From the NCBI RefSeq assembly GCF_000425885.1, contig NZ_AUEH01000017.1:1-58438 (forward strand): a stretch of DNA of 58,438 bases, written 5' to 3'. The notes beneath the pieces are model-generated. The model was not told the origin of the DNA. It made no database searches and saw only the letters and a list, made by a program, of their open reading frames with translations. This document shows positions 17,043 through 25,679 of this stretch, piece after piece; the stretch's first letter is position 1; each line of letters starts with the position of its first letter. The stretch is from Schleiferilactobacillus harbinensis DSM 16991. GTDB taxonomy: Bacteria > Bacillota > Bacilli > Lactobacillales > Lactobacillaceae. A program made the translations under genes and the position numbers.

Positions 17043-17863
17043 TGAAGACAAAGATCGAAAAAGAGAACGACGCCCGTATGACCCGGCTTAAAGGCCTGAA
17101 CCATCTTTACATCGAAGAGCTGGTTGGGTATCTGCGCAACCAGCCGCAAAAAGATTATCTGGCGTTAGAAGAGACGATTGCGGACGTGATTGATAATGCG
17201 GCTGACGCTCAGACCCATGGCCGCTCGGCACGTCAGTATTTCGGTGCGGACGCCCAGGCTGCCGCCAAGGCAATTGCAGAAACCATTCCAGCGGCCAGTC
17301 TTAGTGAAAAGCTGGTATTCTTTATTCCTTTGTTCAGTATGTTGATGAGCTACACGATTTATCCGGCGATATTACAACCGACCATCCAGTTTGATTGGGG
17401 CAGTCTGGTGGGAAGCTGGATGTTTATTATCATGGCTTTCTTGCCGTGGATCGTCTCATTTGACCAGCATCGAATCATCTTGTTTCTCCTGTTGTTCCTA
17501 TCTTTACCGCTTGCTTCAGTAGGCTACGCCTTGGTTACGCACCAACCACCTTCCCATTTAGCTATTTTGTTGTCCACTTGGCCGGTGGCTGCCGCTCTGC
17601 TTGTGCTCATGCCGCTGTTATTCCTCTTGATGGCGTGGTTAATGCGTCCGCTTCGAATTGTGCCGCTTTCGTGGTGTGTCTTGAGCAGCGCCGCATCCAT
17701 TTTTGGCTTTCTGCTGCACTACTGTCCCGTTTTTCGTGAACCCATCCTGTATTGGGGCATTAACAGCATTCTGATTATCGCAGTGCTGGCACTGTTTATC
17801 TGGCAGCTCAACCGCACCCCGTTGTACCGCCAGCAGATTTCGCAATTACAACCGCCGCAATAA
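17042..17863 (+). CDS. PadR-linked membrane protein (DUF1129/HAAS-like)
   Basis: A 273-residue protein. Residues 1-85 are a soluble helical domain (LNHLYIEELVGYLRNQ, then DVIDNAADAQTHGRSARQYFG) of the kind found before membrane segments in DUF1129/HAAS proteins. Residues 90-262 hold about six hydrophobic helices. It is coupled to padR by overlapping stop and start codons, and followed by a terminator. HAAS-like domains often partner PadR regulators and may signal membrane state to them. Function otherwise unknown. Confidence 0.7.
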   Translation: MKTKIEKENDARMTRLKGLNHLYIEELVGYLRNQPQKDYLALEETIADVIDNAADAQTHGRSARQYFGADAQAAAKAIAETIPAASLSEKLVFFIPLFSMLMSYTIYPAILQPTIQFDWGSLVGSWMFIIMAFLPWIVSFDQHRIILFLLLFLSLPLASVGYALVTHQPPSHLAILLSTWPVAAALLVLMPLLFLLMAWLMRPLRIVPLSWCVLSSAASIFGFLLHYCPVFREPILYWGINSILIIAVLALFIWQLNRTPLYRQQISQLQPPQ

Positions 17864-17865
17864 CC

Positions 17866-17914
17866 AATAAGCGTTGTATCGGCCAATTACTCGGCGGATG
17901 CAACGCTTATTTTG
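17866..17914 (+). terminator. Terminator after the padR operon
   Basis: Arms AATAAGCGTTG and CAACGCTTATT around a long loop, followed by TT; convergent with the next gene, so it may work in both directions. Confidence 0.82.
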
Positions 17915-17921
17915 AATTCTT

Positions 17922-18308
17922 TTATTTGATGCTCTTTCGCGAATGATTCGCCGCCCAATTAGAACCAACGCCGTGGATAATCCAATAAAGTGCCAAGGCA
18001 ATAATGGCGATACCATCGACACGATCATAGATCAATCCTGAAAGCATCATCCGACTGTACAAATCAGCCAGCCAAAGCAGAATCAGCACAGACATCATGA
18101 TGTGGTCCACTAATGGCCACTGCCCATCATGACGCCACGCCGTCAGCCAGGTCCAAAGCAGTACAATCACGGTGAGCGGGACCATCATCGTAGCGAACCA
18201 CGGCATGACTGTCTGCACCCACCCGTGTAAGAGCACCCCTAATATGATCAGCAACTCGATGAATGGCAGCACTACCTCTGCATTGGTTACTTTGCGTCCG
18301 ACCATCAT
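17922..18308 (-). CDS. Four-helix membrane protein of unknown function
   Basis: About 128 residues with four hydrophobic helices (for example VVLPFIELLIILGVLLHGW, MMSVLILLWLADLY and IAIIALALYWII). The ATG at 18308 is chosen because AAAGGCGGGG lies six bases before it; a longer frame from 18353 lacks an RBS. A TATACT -10 box lies upstream. No family recognised. The gap to the next gene contains the palindrome-like TTAGCTAAGCTAA at 18399-18411. Confidence 0.65.
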   Translation of the reverse strand: MMVGRKVTNAEVVLPFIELLIILGVLLHGWVQTVMPWFATMMVPLTVIVLLWTWLTAWRHDGQWPLVDHIMMSVLILLWLADLYSRMMLSGLIYDRVDGIAIIALALYWIIHGVGSNWAANHSRKSIK

Positions 18309-18477
18309 CAAAATCCCCGCCTTTCTGGCCAGCCTAATGAATTCGCTTTCCAACGGTGCAGTATACCAAAACTCTGATGCACTCCCCTTATACTTTGCTT
18401 AGCTAAGCTAAAATTCTTGTATCTTCCTCCCCCGATGCCGACAATAAACTCGAAGTCAACGAAAGAAGTGATCATCG

Positions 18478-19871
18478 ATGGCAACATTTGCCGCATTTTC
18501 AAATACTGATATTCTGCAGGATCTGCGCAGTCGAGTCAGTGCTGGCGCCGTCGTCACGGATCCGGCCGAGCTGAAGAAGTATTCTTACAGTGAGAACATG
18601 ACCGGTGAGGGCGCGGGATTAGCCTTGGCCATTGTCGAAGCCCAAAATACAGCGGATATCCAAGGCGCTTTGGCGACGGCGCGCAAGTACCATATTCCGA
18701 TCGTACCGCAATCTGCCCATACCAGTACCGTCATCGGGGCGGATGGGATTCCCGGCAGTATTATCCTTTCTACAATCACGATGAACCACATTCTGGAAAT
18801 TAGTAAGGCCGATTCTCTGGCTGTGGTCGAACCCGGCGTGATCAACGGCGACCTGGATCAGGCAGCGCGCAAACAAGGGATGTTCTACGCCCCGACCCTG
18901 GGTCAAAACTGATTTCAAGTATCGGCGGCAACGTTTCGACCAACGCTGGCGGTATGAGCACCGTACGCTATGGCGCCACTAAGGACAATATTCTTGGTCT
19001 CAAAGTTGTTTTGGCCGACGGGCGGGAAATCAAAGTCGGCGGGCGAACCTTAAAGCAGGCTTTTGGCTATGATCTCACGCAACTCTTTATCGGCTCTGAG
19101 GGTACGCTGGGGATTGTCGTGGAAATTACGGTGAAACTGTTGCCCATTCCGCTGGGAACGCCGCTGATGGGTATGGCGTTCTTCCCGACGATGACCCAAC
19201 TGGCCGAAGCTGTCGCGGCGATTCGGATTTCCGGCATCGGTCCCACGATGTTAGAAGCCCTAGACGGCAACACGGTCGCGGCGCTGGATACGTATCGGCA
19301 CACCCATTACGCCGACAACAACGAATCCATGCTGATTTTCCGCATCGACAGCAGTACGGCTGAAACCGAAGCACTGCTGGAGAAGATGCTGACGACGCAC
19401 CAGGGCACGCACATCAGTGTAACGACGGATCCGCAGGCTCAGGCTGATCTGCAGCAAATGCGGCGGGATATGCTGCCGGCCGTTTTTGCCGGGCAGAACC
19501 ACATCATGGAAGATATGGCCCTGCCGTTGTCGCAACTGGCGCCGATGATGGATTACATTGCTGAATTAGGTGCCCAGCTCGGGCTGAAGATCTATACCGC
19601 CGGCCACGCTGGTGACGGCAACGTACACCCCACGCTGGTTTGGCCAGCGGATGAAAAAGACGTGCCGCCAAAAATCGTCGAGGCACTGCAAGCCATGTTC
19701 CACAAGACGCTTGCGCTAGGCGGGACGATTTCCGGCGAACACGCCGTCGGAATGATCAAGAATCAATGGAACAATGCTGAATTGGGACCAGATGTGGACT
19801 ATTTACAACATCAGATCAAGGCACTGTTCGACCCGATGAATATTTTGAATCCAAAACGCAAGATCAATTGA
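18478..19871 (+). pseudogene. FAD-linked glycolate/D-lactate oxidase-type protein, frameshifted
   Basis: FAD-binding oxidoreductase of the GlcD type, which oxidises 2-hydroxyacids such as glycolate or D-lactate. The first part (18478-18912) has the FAD-binding fold with VPQSAHTSTVIGADG; the second frame begins ISSIGGNVSTNAGGMSTV and includes the C-terminal substrate domain with HAGDGNVHPTLVW and GEHAVG. One base is missing in the C-run at about 18891 (…ACGCCCCGACC); adding it restores FYAP-DPGSKLISSIGGN and a 464-residue protein, the usual length. Monocistronic with a terminator. No GlcE or GlcF partner is near. Confidence 0.85.
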
Positions 19872-19884
19872 ACTGCAGACCCCC

Positions 19885-19925
19885 AAGCACCGGCTGTTTC
19901 ACGTGAAACGGCTGGTGCTTTTTTG
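19885..19925 (+). terminator. Terminator after the GlcD-type gene
   Basis: Arms AAGCACCGGCTGTTTCAC and its near complement, followed by TTTTTT. The upper stem is formed by the parS-like motif described separately. Confidence 0.9.
19895..19910. other. parS-like palindrome
   Basis: TGTTTCACGTGAAACG differs at one position (last base) from the widely conserved parS sequence TGTTTCACGTGAAACA bound by ParB/Spo0J. It lies in the stem of a terminator, where its self-complementarity has a second use. Whether ParB binds here is not shown by sequence alone. Confidence 0.5.
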
Positions 19926-19929
19926 TCCG

Positions 19930-19957
19930 TGACATTTGTCATGTGCAAGTCATGACA
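19930..19957 (+). promoter_or_regulatory. Palindromic operator before the peptide-ABC-two-component operon
   Basis: Two adjacent palindromes, TGACATTTGTCA (19930-19941) and GTCATGAC (19949-19956), lie just upstream of a promoter with TATATT as -10 (near 19987). NarL/DesR-type response regulators bind such paired sites, and one is encoded in this operon. Confidence 0.6.
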
Positions 19958-20035
19958 GTCCTTACTACTGGCCCCGCCGGTTTTCTTATATTCTAAGTAC
20001 ATCAAGAAGAGCAAAACAAACGGAGGTTATCGATC

Positions 20036-20182
20036 ATGAAAAAGTACATTAACAACGAAGCGGCTGACAAGCAGCCAGCGAATCCGTGGCACAACTCGAA
20101 TTTCCGGATGCTGCACGCAGCTGTCTGGGGTATTTTCATCCCAGTTCTGTTTATCCTCAAGTACACCCTGCATTTATTCTAA
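20036..20182 (+). CDS. 48-residue membrane peptide leading the ABC/two-component operon
   Basis: Short protein with a hydrophilic N-terminal half (NEAADKQPANPWHNSNF) and one membrane helix (AAVWGIFIPVLFILKY). ATG at 20036 with CGGAGG ten bases upstream; its stop overlaps the RBS of the ABC ATPase, so it is the first gene of the operon. No family recognised. The position suggests a small subunit or regulator of the exporter or of the sensor kinase rather than an exported product, since there is no leader peptide cleavage motif. Confidence 0.72.
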   Translation: MKKYINNEAADKQPANPWHNSNFRMLHAAVWGIFIPVLFILKYTLHLF

Positions 20183-20193
20183 GGAGGTCTGTC

Positions 20194-21111
20194 ATGCCAA
20201 ACCCTATTATTAGCCTGAACCACGTGGCCTTTGCCTACAATAAACAACCTGTCCTGCGGGACATTAACTTGACCATTCAACCCGGTGAGATCATTGGCCT
20301 GGTCGGCCCCAACGGCGCGGGTAAAACCACCCTGCTGAACCTGATCCAGGGCATCCTGCCCTACGCCGCCGGGATCACCGTGTTCGGCGGGCAGCCGGGC
20401 AACCCGACCGCCAAAGCGGCCACCGGCTCCATGCTGCAGGGCAACCTGAAGCTGCCCCGGGTGCATGTTGCCGAGCTGATCAGTTTGATTGGCGACCAAT
20501 ACACCCACCCGCTGCCCACCAGCGAGGTCCTGGCCCTGACGAACCTCACCGCCCAAGCTAACCAAAACGTCGCTACCCTCTCTGGCGGTCAACTGCGCCG
20601 GGTGACCTTCGCCTGTGCCATTGTCCACCAGCCGCAGCTGCTCTTCCTGGATGAACCCACTGTGGGCATGGACGCCCAGGCCCGCCAGGAATTCTGGGAC
20701 CTGATCAGCCGCATGCGGGCGCGGCACGTCACGATCATCATCACCAGCCATTATTTAGAAGAGATCCAGCACGTGGCCGACCGCATCGCCATCCTGCGTC
20801 AGGGCCGCTTCGCTTATGTCGGCCGCTGGGACCAGCTTCAAGCGGCCCACAACGGCGGCCAGATCAGCTTCACCACACCGCTGCCCCCGGCCACCTTTTC
20901 CCACCTGCCTGGTGTCACCCAGGTGGCCGCGACGGCCGATCACCTCACCTTGCCCAGTCAAGACACCGATCTCACGGTGCAGGCCCTGGTGCCTTTCTTC
21001 CCCGATCTGCACCACTTCACGGCCACCCGCCAATCTCTGGAAACCATCTACCTCGATTTAGTGAAAGAAGACGACAAAAATGAAGAAGTTTCTCAACCAA
21101 CTGCAGTTTGA
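20194..21111 (+). CDS. ABC transporter ATP-binding protein (YvfR-like)
   Basis: A 305-residue ATPase of an ABC-2 exporter. Walker A GPNGAGKTT (residue about 39), signature TLSGGQLRRV, Walker B LLFLDEPTVGMD and switch His in IITSHYLEE. ATG at 20194 with AAGGAGG eight bases before it. It overlaps the permease gene by 32 bases. Together with the permease, kinase and regulator downstream the order matches the yvfRSTU arrangement of Bacillus. The C-terminal 80 residues are an extra domain common in drug/lipid exporters. Substrate unknown. Confidence 0.92.
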   Translation: MPNPIISLNHVAFAYNKQPVLRDINLTIQPGEIIGLVGPNGAGKTTLLNLIQGILPYAAGITVFGGQPGNPTAKAATGSMLQGNLKLPRVHVAELISLIGDQYTHPLPTSEVLALTNLTAQANQNVATLSGGQLRRVTFACAIVHQPQLLFLDEPTVGMDAQARQEFWDLISRMRARHVTIIITSHYLEEIQHVADRIAILRQGRFAYVGRWDQLQAAHNGGQISFTTPLPPATFSHLPGVTQVAATADHLTLPSQDTDLTVQALVPFFPDLHHFTATRQSLETIYLDLVKEDDKNEEVSQPTAV

Positions 21112-21871
21112 TGCCAAGCGGCTGTTCCTGCGCAACCCGCAATACACGTTCTTTGCCATCGCCATGCCCATCGGTTTCTATATTCTCTTCACCAAAGTGA
21201 TGAGTTTTGGTACCGCCAGTGAGATGACGGCCTTTGCCCGCAGCTACATGGGCAGCATGATCGTCTACAGTGTCGTCATCGGTGCCTTGTTCAGTTTGGC
21301 GGCGCTGATGCAGCATGATCGGCAGGTGGGCCTGGTGCAGACTCTGCAGCTAACTCCCAGCGGAACAACCTATTACTACGCCTCGCTAATCACCCTGATG
21401 GGCCTGCTCAACGCCCTGTCGGCGCTAGCGATTATGCTCGTGGCGGTCTTCGTGAACCAGGTGACCCTGTCCTTGACCACGGGGCTGGGCGTGCTGGTGA
21501 TTGCAGTCCTGGGCAGCATCCCGCTGATGATCCTCGGTGTGCTGTACTCCCGCGTCCAATCCGTCGAACTGCTGAATGTCTTGAGCAACCTGACTTCATT
21601 CCCCCTGGCCATCATCAGTGGCCTCTGGTGGCCCCTGAACCTCCTGCCGACTTGGGCCCAGGCCATCGGCAAAGTGACCCCGACTTATCTCACGAATCAC
21701 CTCTTGACCCGCTTTTTGGCCGGTCAAAGCCTGCCCGCTCATGATATGATGGGCATAGCCGGCTGGGCCGGGGGCATGATCATCCTGCTCTTTGTCCTGG
21801 CTACCTGGCAGAAAAAGGCAAAGGTCGTGATCCAGCATGGCAGCAAAGAAAGCCAGGCATCCGTACAATAG
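21080..21871 (+). CDS. ABC-2 type permease (YvfS-like)
   Basis: A 263-residue ABC-2 membrane protein with six predicted helices; the first follows the N-terminal amphipathic stretch (FDAKRLFLRNPQYTFF). It pairs with the ATPase upstream to export an unknown substrate. It overlaps the ATPase gene at its start and the kinase gene at its end, so all four proteins are produced in fixed ratio. Confidence 0.9.
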   Translation: MKKFLNQLQFDAKRLFLRNPQYTFFAIAMPIGFYILFTKVMSFGTASEMTAFARSYMGSMIVYSVVIGALFSLAALMQHDRQVGLVQTLQLTPSGTTYYYASLITLMGLLNALSALAIMLVAVFVNQVTLSLTTGLGVLVIAVLGSIPLMILGVLYSRVQSVELLNVLSNLTSFPLAIISGLWWPLNLLPTWAQAIGKVTPTYLTNHLLTRFLAGQSLPAHDMMGIAGWAGGMIILLFVLATWQKKAKVVIQHGSKESQASVQ

Positions 21872-22970
21872 CCACATGGGCCGCGTGATCGGCTATGTAT
21901 GGCTGCTCTATTTTCCCTATTCAATTCTTGATTATCTGCCCCCCAAGCAGCCCAGCGATTACCTTTGGCTGGCTGTGGCGGGGGTGTTCCTGGTCAATTA
22001 TATTCTGGTCATGGAACGACCGAACACCTGGCGCGTCACGATTCCCCTGGAAGTCTTGGCCTGCTGTTTGTTTGCCATCTTTGCCCAGGGCTTCTATTTG
22101 CTGATCTTCCCCGGCTGGCAGGTGGCCTCGATTCTGAGCAATTATCCCAAGCGCCTCTTTGCCGCTTTTCTCGTCGCTTACTACGGCTCCTTGATCATTG
22201 GTATCGCTGTACTGTATTGGCAGCACACCACCATTAACTGGAGTAGCTGGAGTGGCGGCGCTATCTGGGCCTTCATCTTTCCCGCTGTCTCGCCTATCTT
22301 TTCCTATTCCTTCTCCAAATCCATCACCCGCTCGATCCGGCTGGCCCAGTCCAATAGCCGCCTGGAAGCGGTGGTGCGCCGGGGGGAACGGGAACGAATT
22401 GCCCGAGACCTGCACGACAACCTCGGCCAGTCCTTCTCCATGATCACGGTGAAAGCCCAATTGGCCCAAAAACTGTTGGCCAAGCAGCCGGACAAAGTGG
22501 CCGGCGAACTCCAGGACATTGCCGCGACCAGCCGCCAGAACCTGCAGCTGGTACGCAACATCGTCAACGACCTGCGTCAAGAGAGTCTGGCCGACGTGCT
22601 CCTTGCCCAGGAAAAGAACCTGCGGGAAACTCGCATTGCCCTGTACACCGAGGGGGAGCAAGCCGCCGATGCCTGGCCGACCAAATGTCAGGTCACCCTG
22701 GCTGCCGTTTTGCAGGAGGCGATCACCAACGTGATTCGCCACAGCCATGCCCGTCAAGTGACGGTAACGTTCACGGTCACCCCGGACCAATACCGGATGG
22801 CCGTGCAGGACAACGGGATTGGCAAAGATTACCACCGCACCAACTCCCATGGCGTCAGCGGCATGATCGAACGGGTGGAACAGGAACAGGGCAGCTTGAC
22901 CATCGTCGCCAATCACATCGGCACCCTGGTCACGGCCACATTGCCAAGAAAGGAGTCGCACAGCGCATGA
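21837..22970 (+). CDS. Sensor histidine kinase, NarL/DesK type (YvfT-like)
   Basis: A 377-residue kinase. Residues 15-165 hold about five membrane helices, with almost no external loop, suggesting that it senses the membrane or the adjacent transporter. The phospho-acceptor is the His in ERIARDLHDNLGQSF; the ATP-binding domain shows EAITNVIRHSHA and DNGIG. The start at 21837 lies inside the permease gene; an ATG 13 codons later (MGRVIGYVW) is an alternative. It overlaps the regulator start by ATGA. Confidence 0.92.
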   Translation: MAAKKARHPYNSHMGRVIGYVWLLYFPYSILDYLPPKQPSDYLWLAVAGVFLVNYILVMERPNTWRVTIPLEVLACCLFAIFAQGFYLLIFPGWQVASILSNYPKRLFAAFLVAYYGSLIIGIAVLYWQHTTINWSSWSGGAIWAFIFPAVSPIFSYSFSKSITRSIRLAQSNSRLEAVVRRGERERIARDLHDNLGQSFSMITVKAQLAQKLLAKQPDKVAGELQDIAATSRQNLQLVRNIVNDLRQESLADVLLAQEKNLRETRIALYTEGEQAADAWPTKCQVTLAAVLQEAITNVIRHSHARQVTVTFTVTPDQYRMAVQDNGIGKDYHRTNSHGVSGMIERVEQEQGSLTIVANHIGTLVTATLPRKESHSA

Positions 22971-23572
22971 TCAGTTTGTATTTAGCTGAAGACCAAAGCC
23001 TGCTGGCTTCTGCGCTGGCCCAACTATTAGATTTGGAAGATGACCTCCACGTACTGGGCACCGCCGCCGACGGCCAGCAGGCCTGGCTGGACATTTCCCG
23101 GGAAATACCGGACATTGCCATCCTGGATATTGAAATGCCCAAAGCCACTGGGCTGGACGTGGCCGATTGGATCCACCAGGCGGGTATCAAAACGAAGGTC
23201 ATTATCCTCACGACTTTCGCCCAGCAAGCCTACTTCGAACGGGCGGTCAAGGCCCAGGTCAACGGCTACTTGCTGAAAGATTTGCCCAGTGATGATTTGG
23301 TCGCGGATATCCGCAAGATCCATGCCGGCGCCACGATTTATTCCCCTGAATTGGTGCAGAACATGGTCACCGCCAGCAAGAATCCCCTGACTGAGCGAGA
23401 AATGGATGTACTCCGCGCCGCGGCCGACGGTGCCAGCACTAAAGAAATCGCCGCGGTTCTCTTTTTGTCAGAAGGAACCGTCCGCAATTATCTTTCCGCT
23501 ATTTTCAGCAAACTCGCCGTCCACAACCGGATGGAAGCGGTCCATTTGGCCCAACAAAATAAATGGCTCTAG
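22967..23572 (+). CDS. Response regulator, NarL/LuxR type (YvfU-like)
   Basis: A 201-residue response regulator. Receiver domain: acidic pair in LAEDQSL, phosphorylated Asp in AILDIEMPKATG (about residue 54), Lys in YLLKDLPSD. Output: LuxR-type helix-turn-helix, NPLTEREMDVLRAAADGAST and IFSKLAVHNRMEAV. ATG at 22967 overlaps the kinase stop and has AAAGGAG upstream. The paired palindromes at 19930-19957 are its likely binding site, making the operon self-regulated. Confidence 0.94.
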   Translation: MISLYLAEDQSLLASALAQLLDLEDDLHVLGTAADGQQAWLDISREIPDIAILDIEMPKATGLDVADWIHQAGIKTKVIILTTFAQQAYFERAVKAQVNGYLLKDLPSDDLVADIRKIHAGATIYSPELVQNMVTASKNPLTEREMDVLRAAADGASTKEIAAVLFLSEGTVRNYLSAIFSKLAVHNRMEAVHLAQQNKWL

Positions 23573-23636
23573 ACCAACCTTGACGACCCTGCCTATAATG
23601 GGAGTTATACACTCTGATTGAAAGCAGGATTTTTTT

Positions 23637-24875
23637 GTGAAAAGACTACGAGGATTACGCGATTTACAAGGGTGGCAGCGGAACTTGGCTGTCCTTTGGC
23701 TGGGGACGTTCATTGCCGGCATGGGCTTCAGCGAGATCTCCCCATTTCTGTCCCTCTATGTGTCAGAAATGGGCGACTTCACCAAGAGCGAGCTGTCCAT
23801 GTATTCCGGGGTAACGTTCGCTGCCACCTTCCTGGTCGTGGCCCTCGTGTCGCCGCTGTGGGGCCGGCTGGCCGACCGGCGCGGGCGCAAGCTGATGCTG
23901 CTGCGCTCCAGTCTCGGCATGGCGTTCATCATTGGCGCCACCGGCTTTGTCCACAATATTTGGGCCTTGATCGGCCTGCGGGCGCTGCAGGGCCTCGTGT
24001 CCGGGTATATTCCCAACGCCAGTGCCCTGATTGCAACCGAAACGCCGAAGGAACACAGCGGGGCGGCCATCGGTATTTTGACCACCGGGATGGTGTCTGG
24101 GAACTTGATTGGGCCCGTTTTGGGCGGCTTTCTTGCCCAGGTCTTCTCCATCCGGCTGACCTTCGTCATCACCGGATTCCTGCTGCTCATCGTGTTCTTC
24201 TTAAGTCTGACTCTGGTCCACGAGCACTATCAGCCGAGTCCGGCATTATTGAACAAACAGAAGCGGCCATCCCTGTTGAGTCAGGTCAAAAACCCCAAAG
24301 CGATCATGACCCTGCTGATTTCGACCATGATCATTCAGGTCGGCAACATGTCGGTCTATCCGATCATCAGCCTGTACGTCAAAGAACTGATGCATAACGT
24401 CGGGCCCATCGCTCTGGTGGCGGGTCTGATCGCCGCGCTGCCTGGTATTTCCAACTTAATTGCCGCCCCCCGATTGGGCCGGCTGGGGGACCGGTACGGC
24501 AGTGGTAAGATTTTAATTTTCGGCTACATATTTGCCGTGCTCATGTATATTCCCCAGGGTATCGTCGGCAGTGTCTGGGCCTTAGCCTTCTTCCGGTTGA
24601 TGATCGGTGTTTCCGATGGCGCCCTGTTTCCCACTGTCCAGACCTTGCTGTCCAAGGGCACACCCCAGGATTATACTGGGACAGTGTTCAGCTGGAACCA
24701 GTCTTTTCAGGCACTGGGCAGTGTCATTGGGTCACTGATGGGCGGCTTCGTCACCAGTTTGTTCGACTATAACGGGTGTTTTCTCTTCACTGCCGGCTGT
24801 CTCGCCTTGAACTTCATTCTGGTCATTCTTTTTATTCCCGAATTGCGCTTAAAGAACTTGCGCCGCGCCCAGTAA
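23637..24875 (+). CDS. MFS multidrug transporter
   Basis: A 412-residue major facilitator, 12 helices, of the DHA1 drug:H+ antiporter type. Motif A reads GRLADRRGRKLMLL, and motif C-like glycines are present in helix 5 (GNLIGPVLGG). GTG start with an AGCAGGA element upstream; a TATAAT box near 23596 gives it its own promoter, although readthrough from the two-component operon is possible. Substrate unknown. Confidence 0.9.
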   Translation: MKRLRGLRDLQGWQRNLAVLWLGTFIAGMGFSEISPFLSLYVSEMGDFTKSELSMYSGVTFAATFLVVALVSPLWGRLADRRGRKLMLLRSSLGMAFIIGATGFVHNIWALIGLRALQGLVSGYIPNASALIATETPKEHSGAAIGILTTGMVSGNLIGPVLGGFLAQVFSIRLTFVITGFLLLIVFFLSLTLVHEHYQPSPALLNKQKRPSLLSQVKNPKAIMTLLISTMIIQVGNMSVYPIISLYVKELMHNVGPIALVAGLIAALPGISNLIAAPRLGRLGDRYGSGKILIFGYIFAVLMYIPQGIVGSVWALAFFRLMIGVSDGALFPTVQTLLSKGTPQDYTGTVFSWNQSFQALGSVIGSLMGGFVTSLFDYNGCFLFTAGCLALNFILVILFIPELRLKNLRRAQ

Positions 24876-24926
24876 TTAGCGTATTATCAAGCAATCATCT
24901 GGTATCGCGAAAGGAGCTTTATATTT

Positions 24927-25628
24927 ATGGATCGTCCCTTGAAGACTGTCCCCAACCTCACTTCCCAACTGCGCCAAGACATTGTGGAATCACCGAAAGT
25001 CATTCGCAACGCGTCTGGCATTCGCTTGTTTGGCCAGCGCATCAAAAGTATCGTCTACACCACTGATGTGGCCGTGATTGCCAACTGTGACGCCGATGCC
25101 GTGTTAGCCGTCTATCCTTGGACGCCGAACACCCGCATCCTCGATGCCATCAGCCGGGTATCTAACGTGCCCATTCTCGCCGGTATCGGCGGCGGCCTGA
25201 CGAAGGGCCTGCGTTCTGCGACCGTCGGCCGATTTGCGGAAGAAAACGGCGCCCAGGCTGTCGTCATGAACGCTCCGGCCACCATGACGACCATTGCCAG
25301 CGTGGAGCGGATCGTGGACGTCCCGATCATTTACACCGTGGTCAACCGCAATACCGATCTGATTTCCCGGGTCCATGCCGGCGTTGATGCCTTCAATGTC
25401 GCCGGCGGCAAAGACACCGCCGACTTGGTCCGCTGGGTACGGGAGACGCTGAAAGACACGGATCCCAACTTCCCGATCATTGCCTCCGGCGGCCGCACCG
25501 ATGAACAGATCAGTGCCACGATCGCCGCTGGTGCCAACGCCATTACCTTCACGGCGTACGGCATCTCTGAGCAGACTTTCCATGAAAAAATGGAGCACTA
25601 TCGCGACGAACATCAAGAAAATGAGTAA
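24927..25628 (+). CDS. TIM-barrel protein of unknown function
   Basis: A 233-residue cytoplasmic protein with the repeating strand-helix pattern of a phosphate-binding TIM barrel. Glycine loops VPILAGIGGGLTKGLRS and FPIIASGGRTDEQ resemble those of ThiG- and IGPS-like barrels. ATG at 24927 with AAAGGAG upstream. In databases such genes are often labelled hydrolase, for which I see no direct support. It is followed by a terminator facing oleate hydratase. No operon partner. Confidence 0.65.
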   Translation: MDRPLKTVPNLTSQLRQDIVESPKVIRNASGIRLFGQRIKSIVYTTDVAVIANCDADAVLAVYPWTPNTRILDAISRVSNVPILAGIGGGLTKGLRSATVGRFAEENGAQAVVMNAPATMTTIASVERIVDVPIIYTVVNRNTDLISRVHAGVDAFNVAGGKDTADLVRWVRETLKDTDPNFPIIASGGRTDEQISATIAAGANAITFTAYGISEQTFHEKMEHYRDEHQENE

Positions 25629-25630
25629 TG

Positions 25631-25668
25631 AAAAGCGCTTGGCCGGGGAAATGGCCAAGCGCTTTTCT
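25631..25668. terminator. Bidirectional terminator
   Basis: Perfect 14-base arms AAAAGCGCTTGGCC and GGCCAAGCGCTTTT around an eight-base loop, shared by the convergent TIM-barrel gene and oleate hydratase. Confidence 0.92.
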
Positions 25669-25679
25669 ACTACCAAAAA

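Noticed and set aside
18399-18411. TTAGCTAAGCTAA as another manganese operator
   Set aside because: Spacing is five, not six, and neither neighbour is a metal gene; probably chance.
21921-22961. Minus-strand open frame of 346 codons
   Set aside because: Antisense of the histidine kinase gene.
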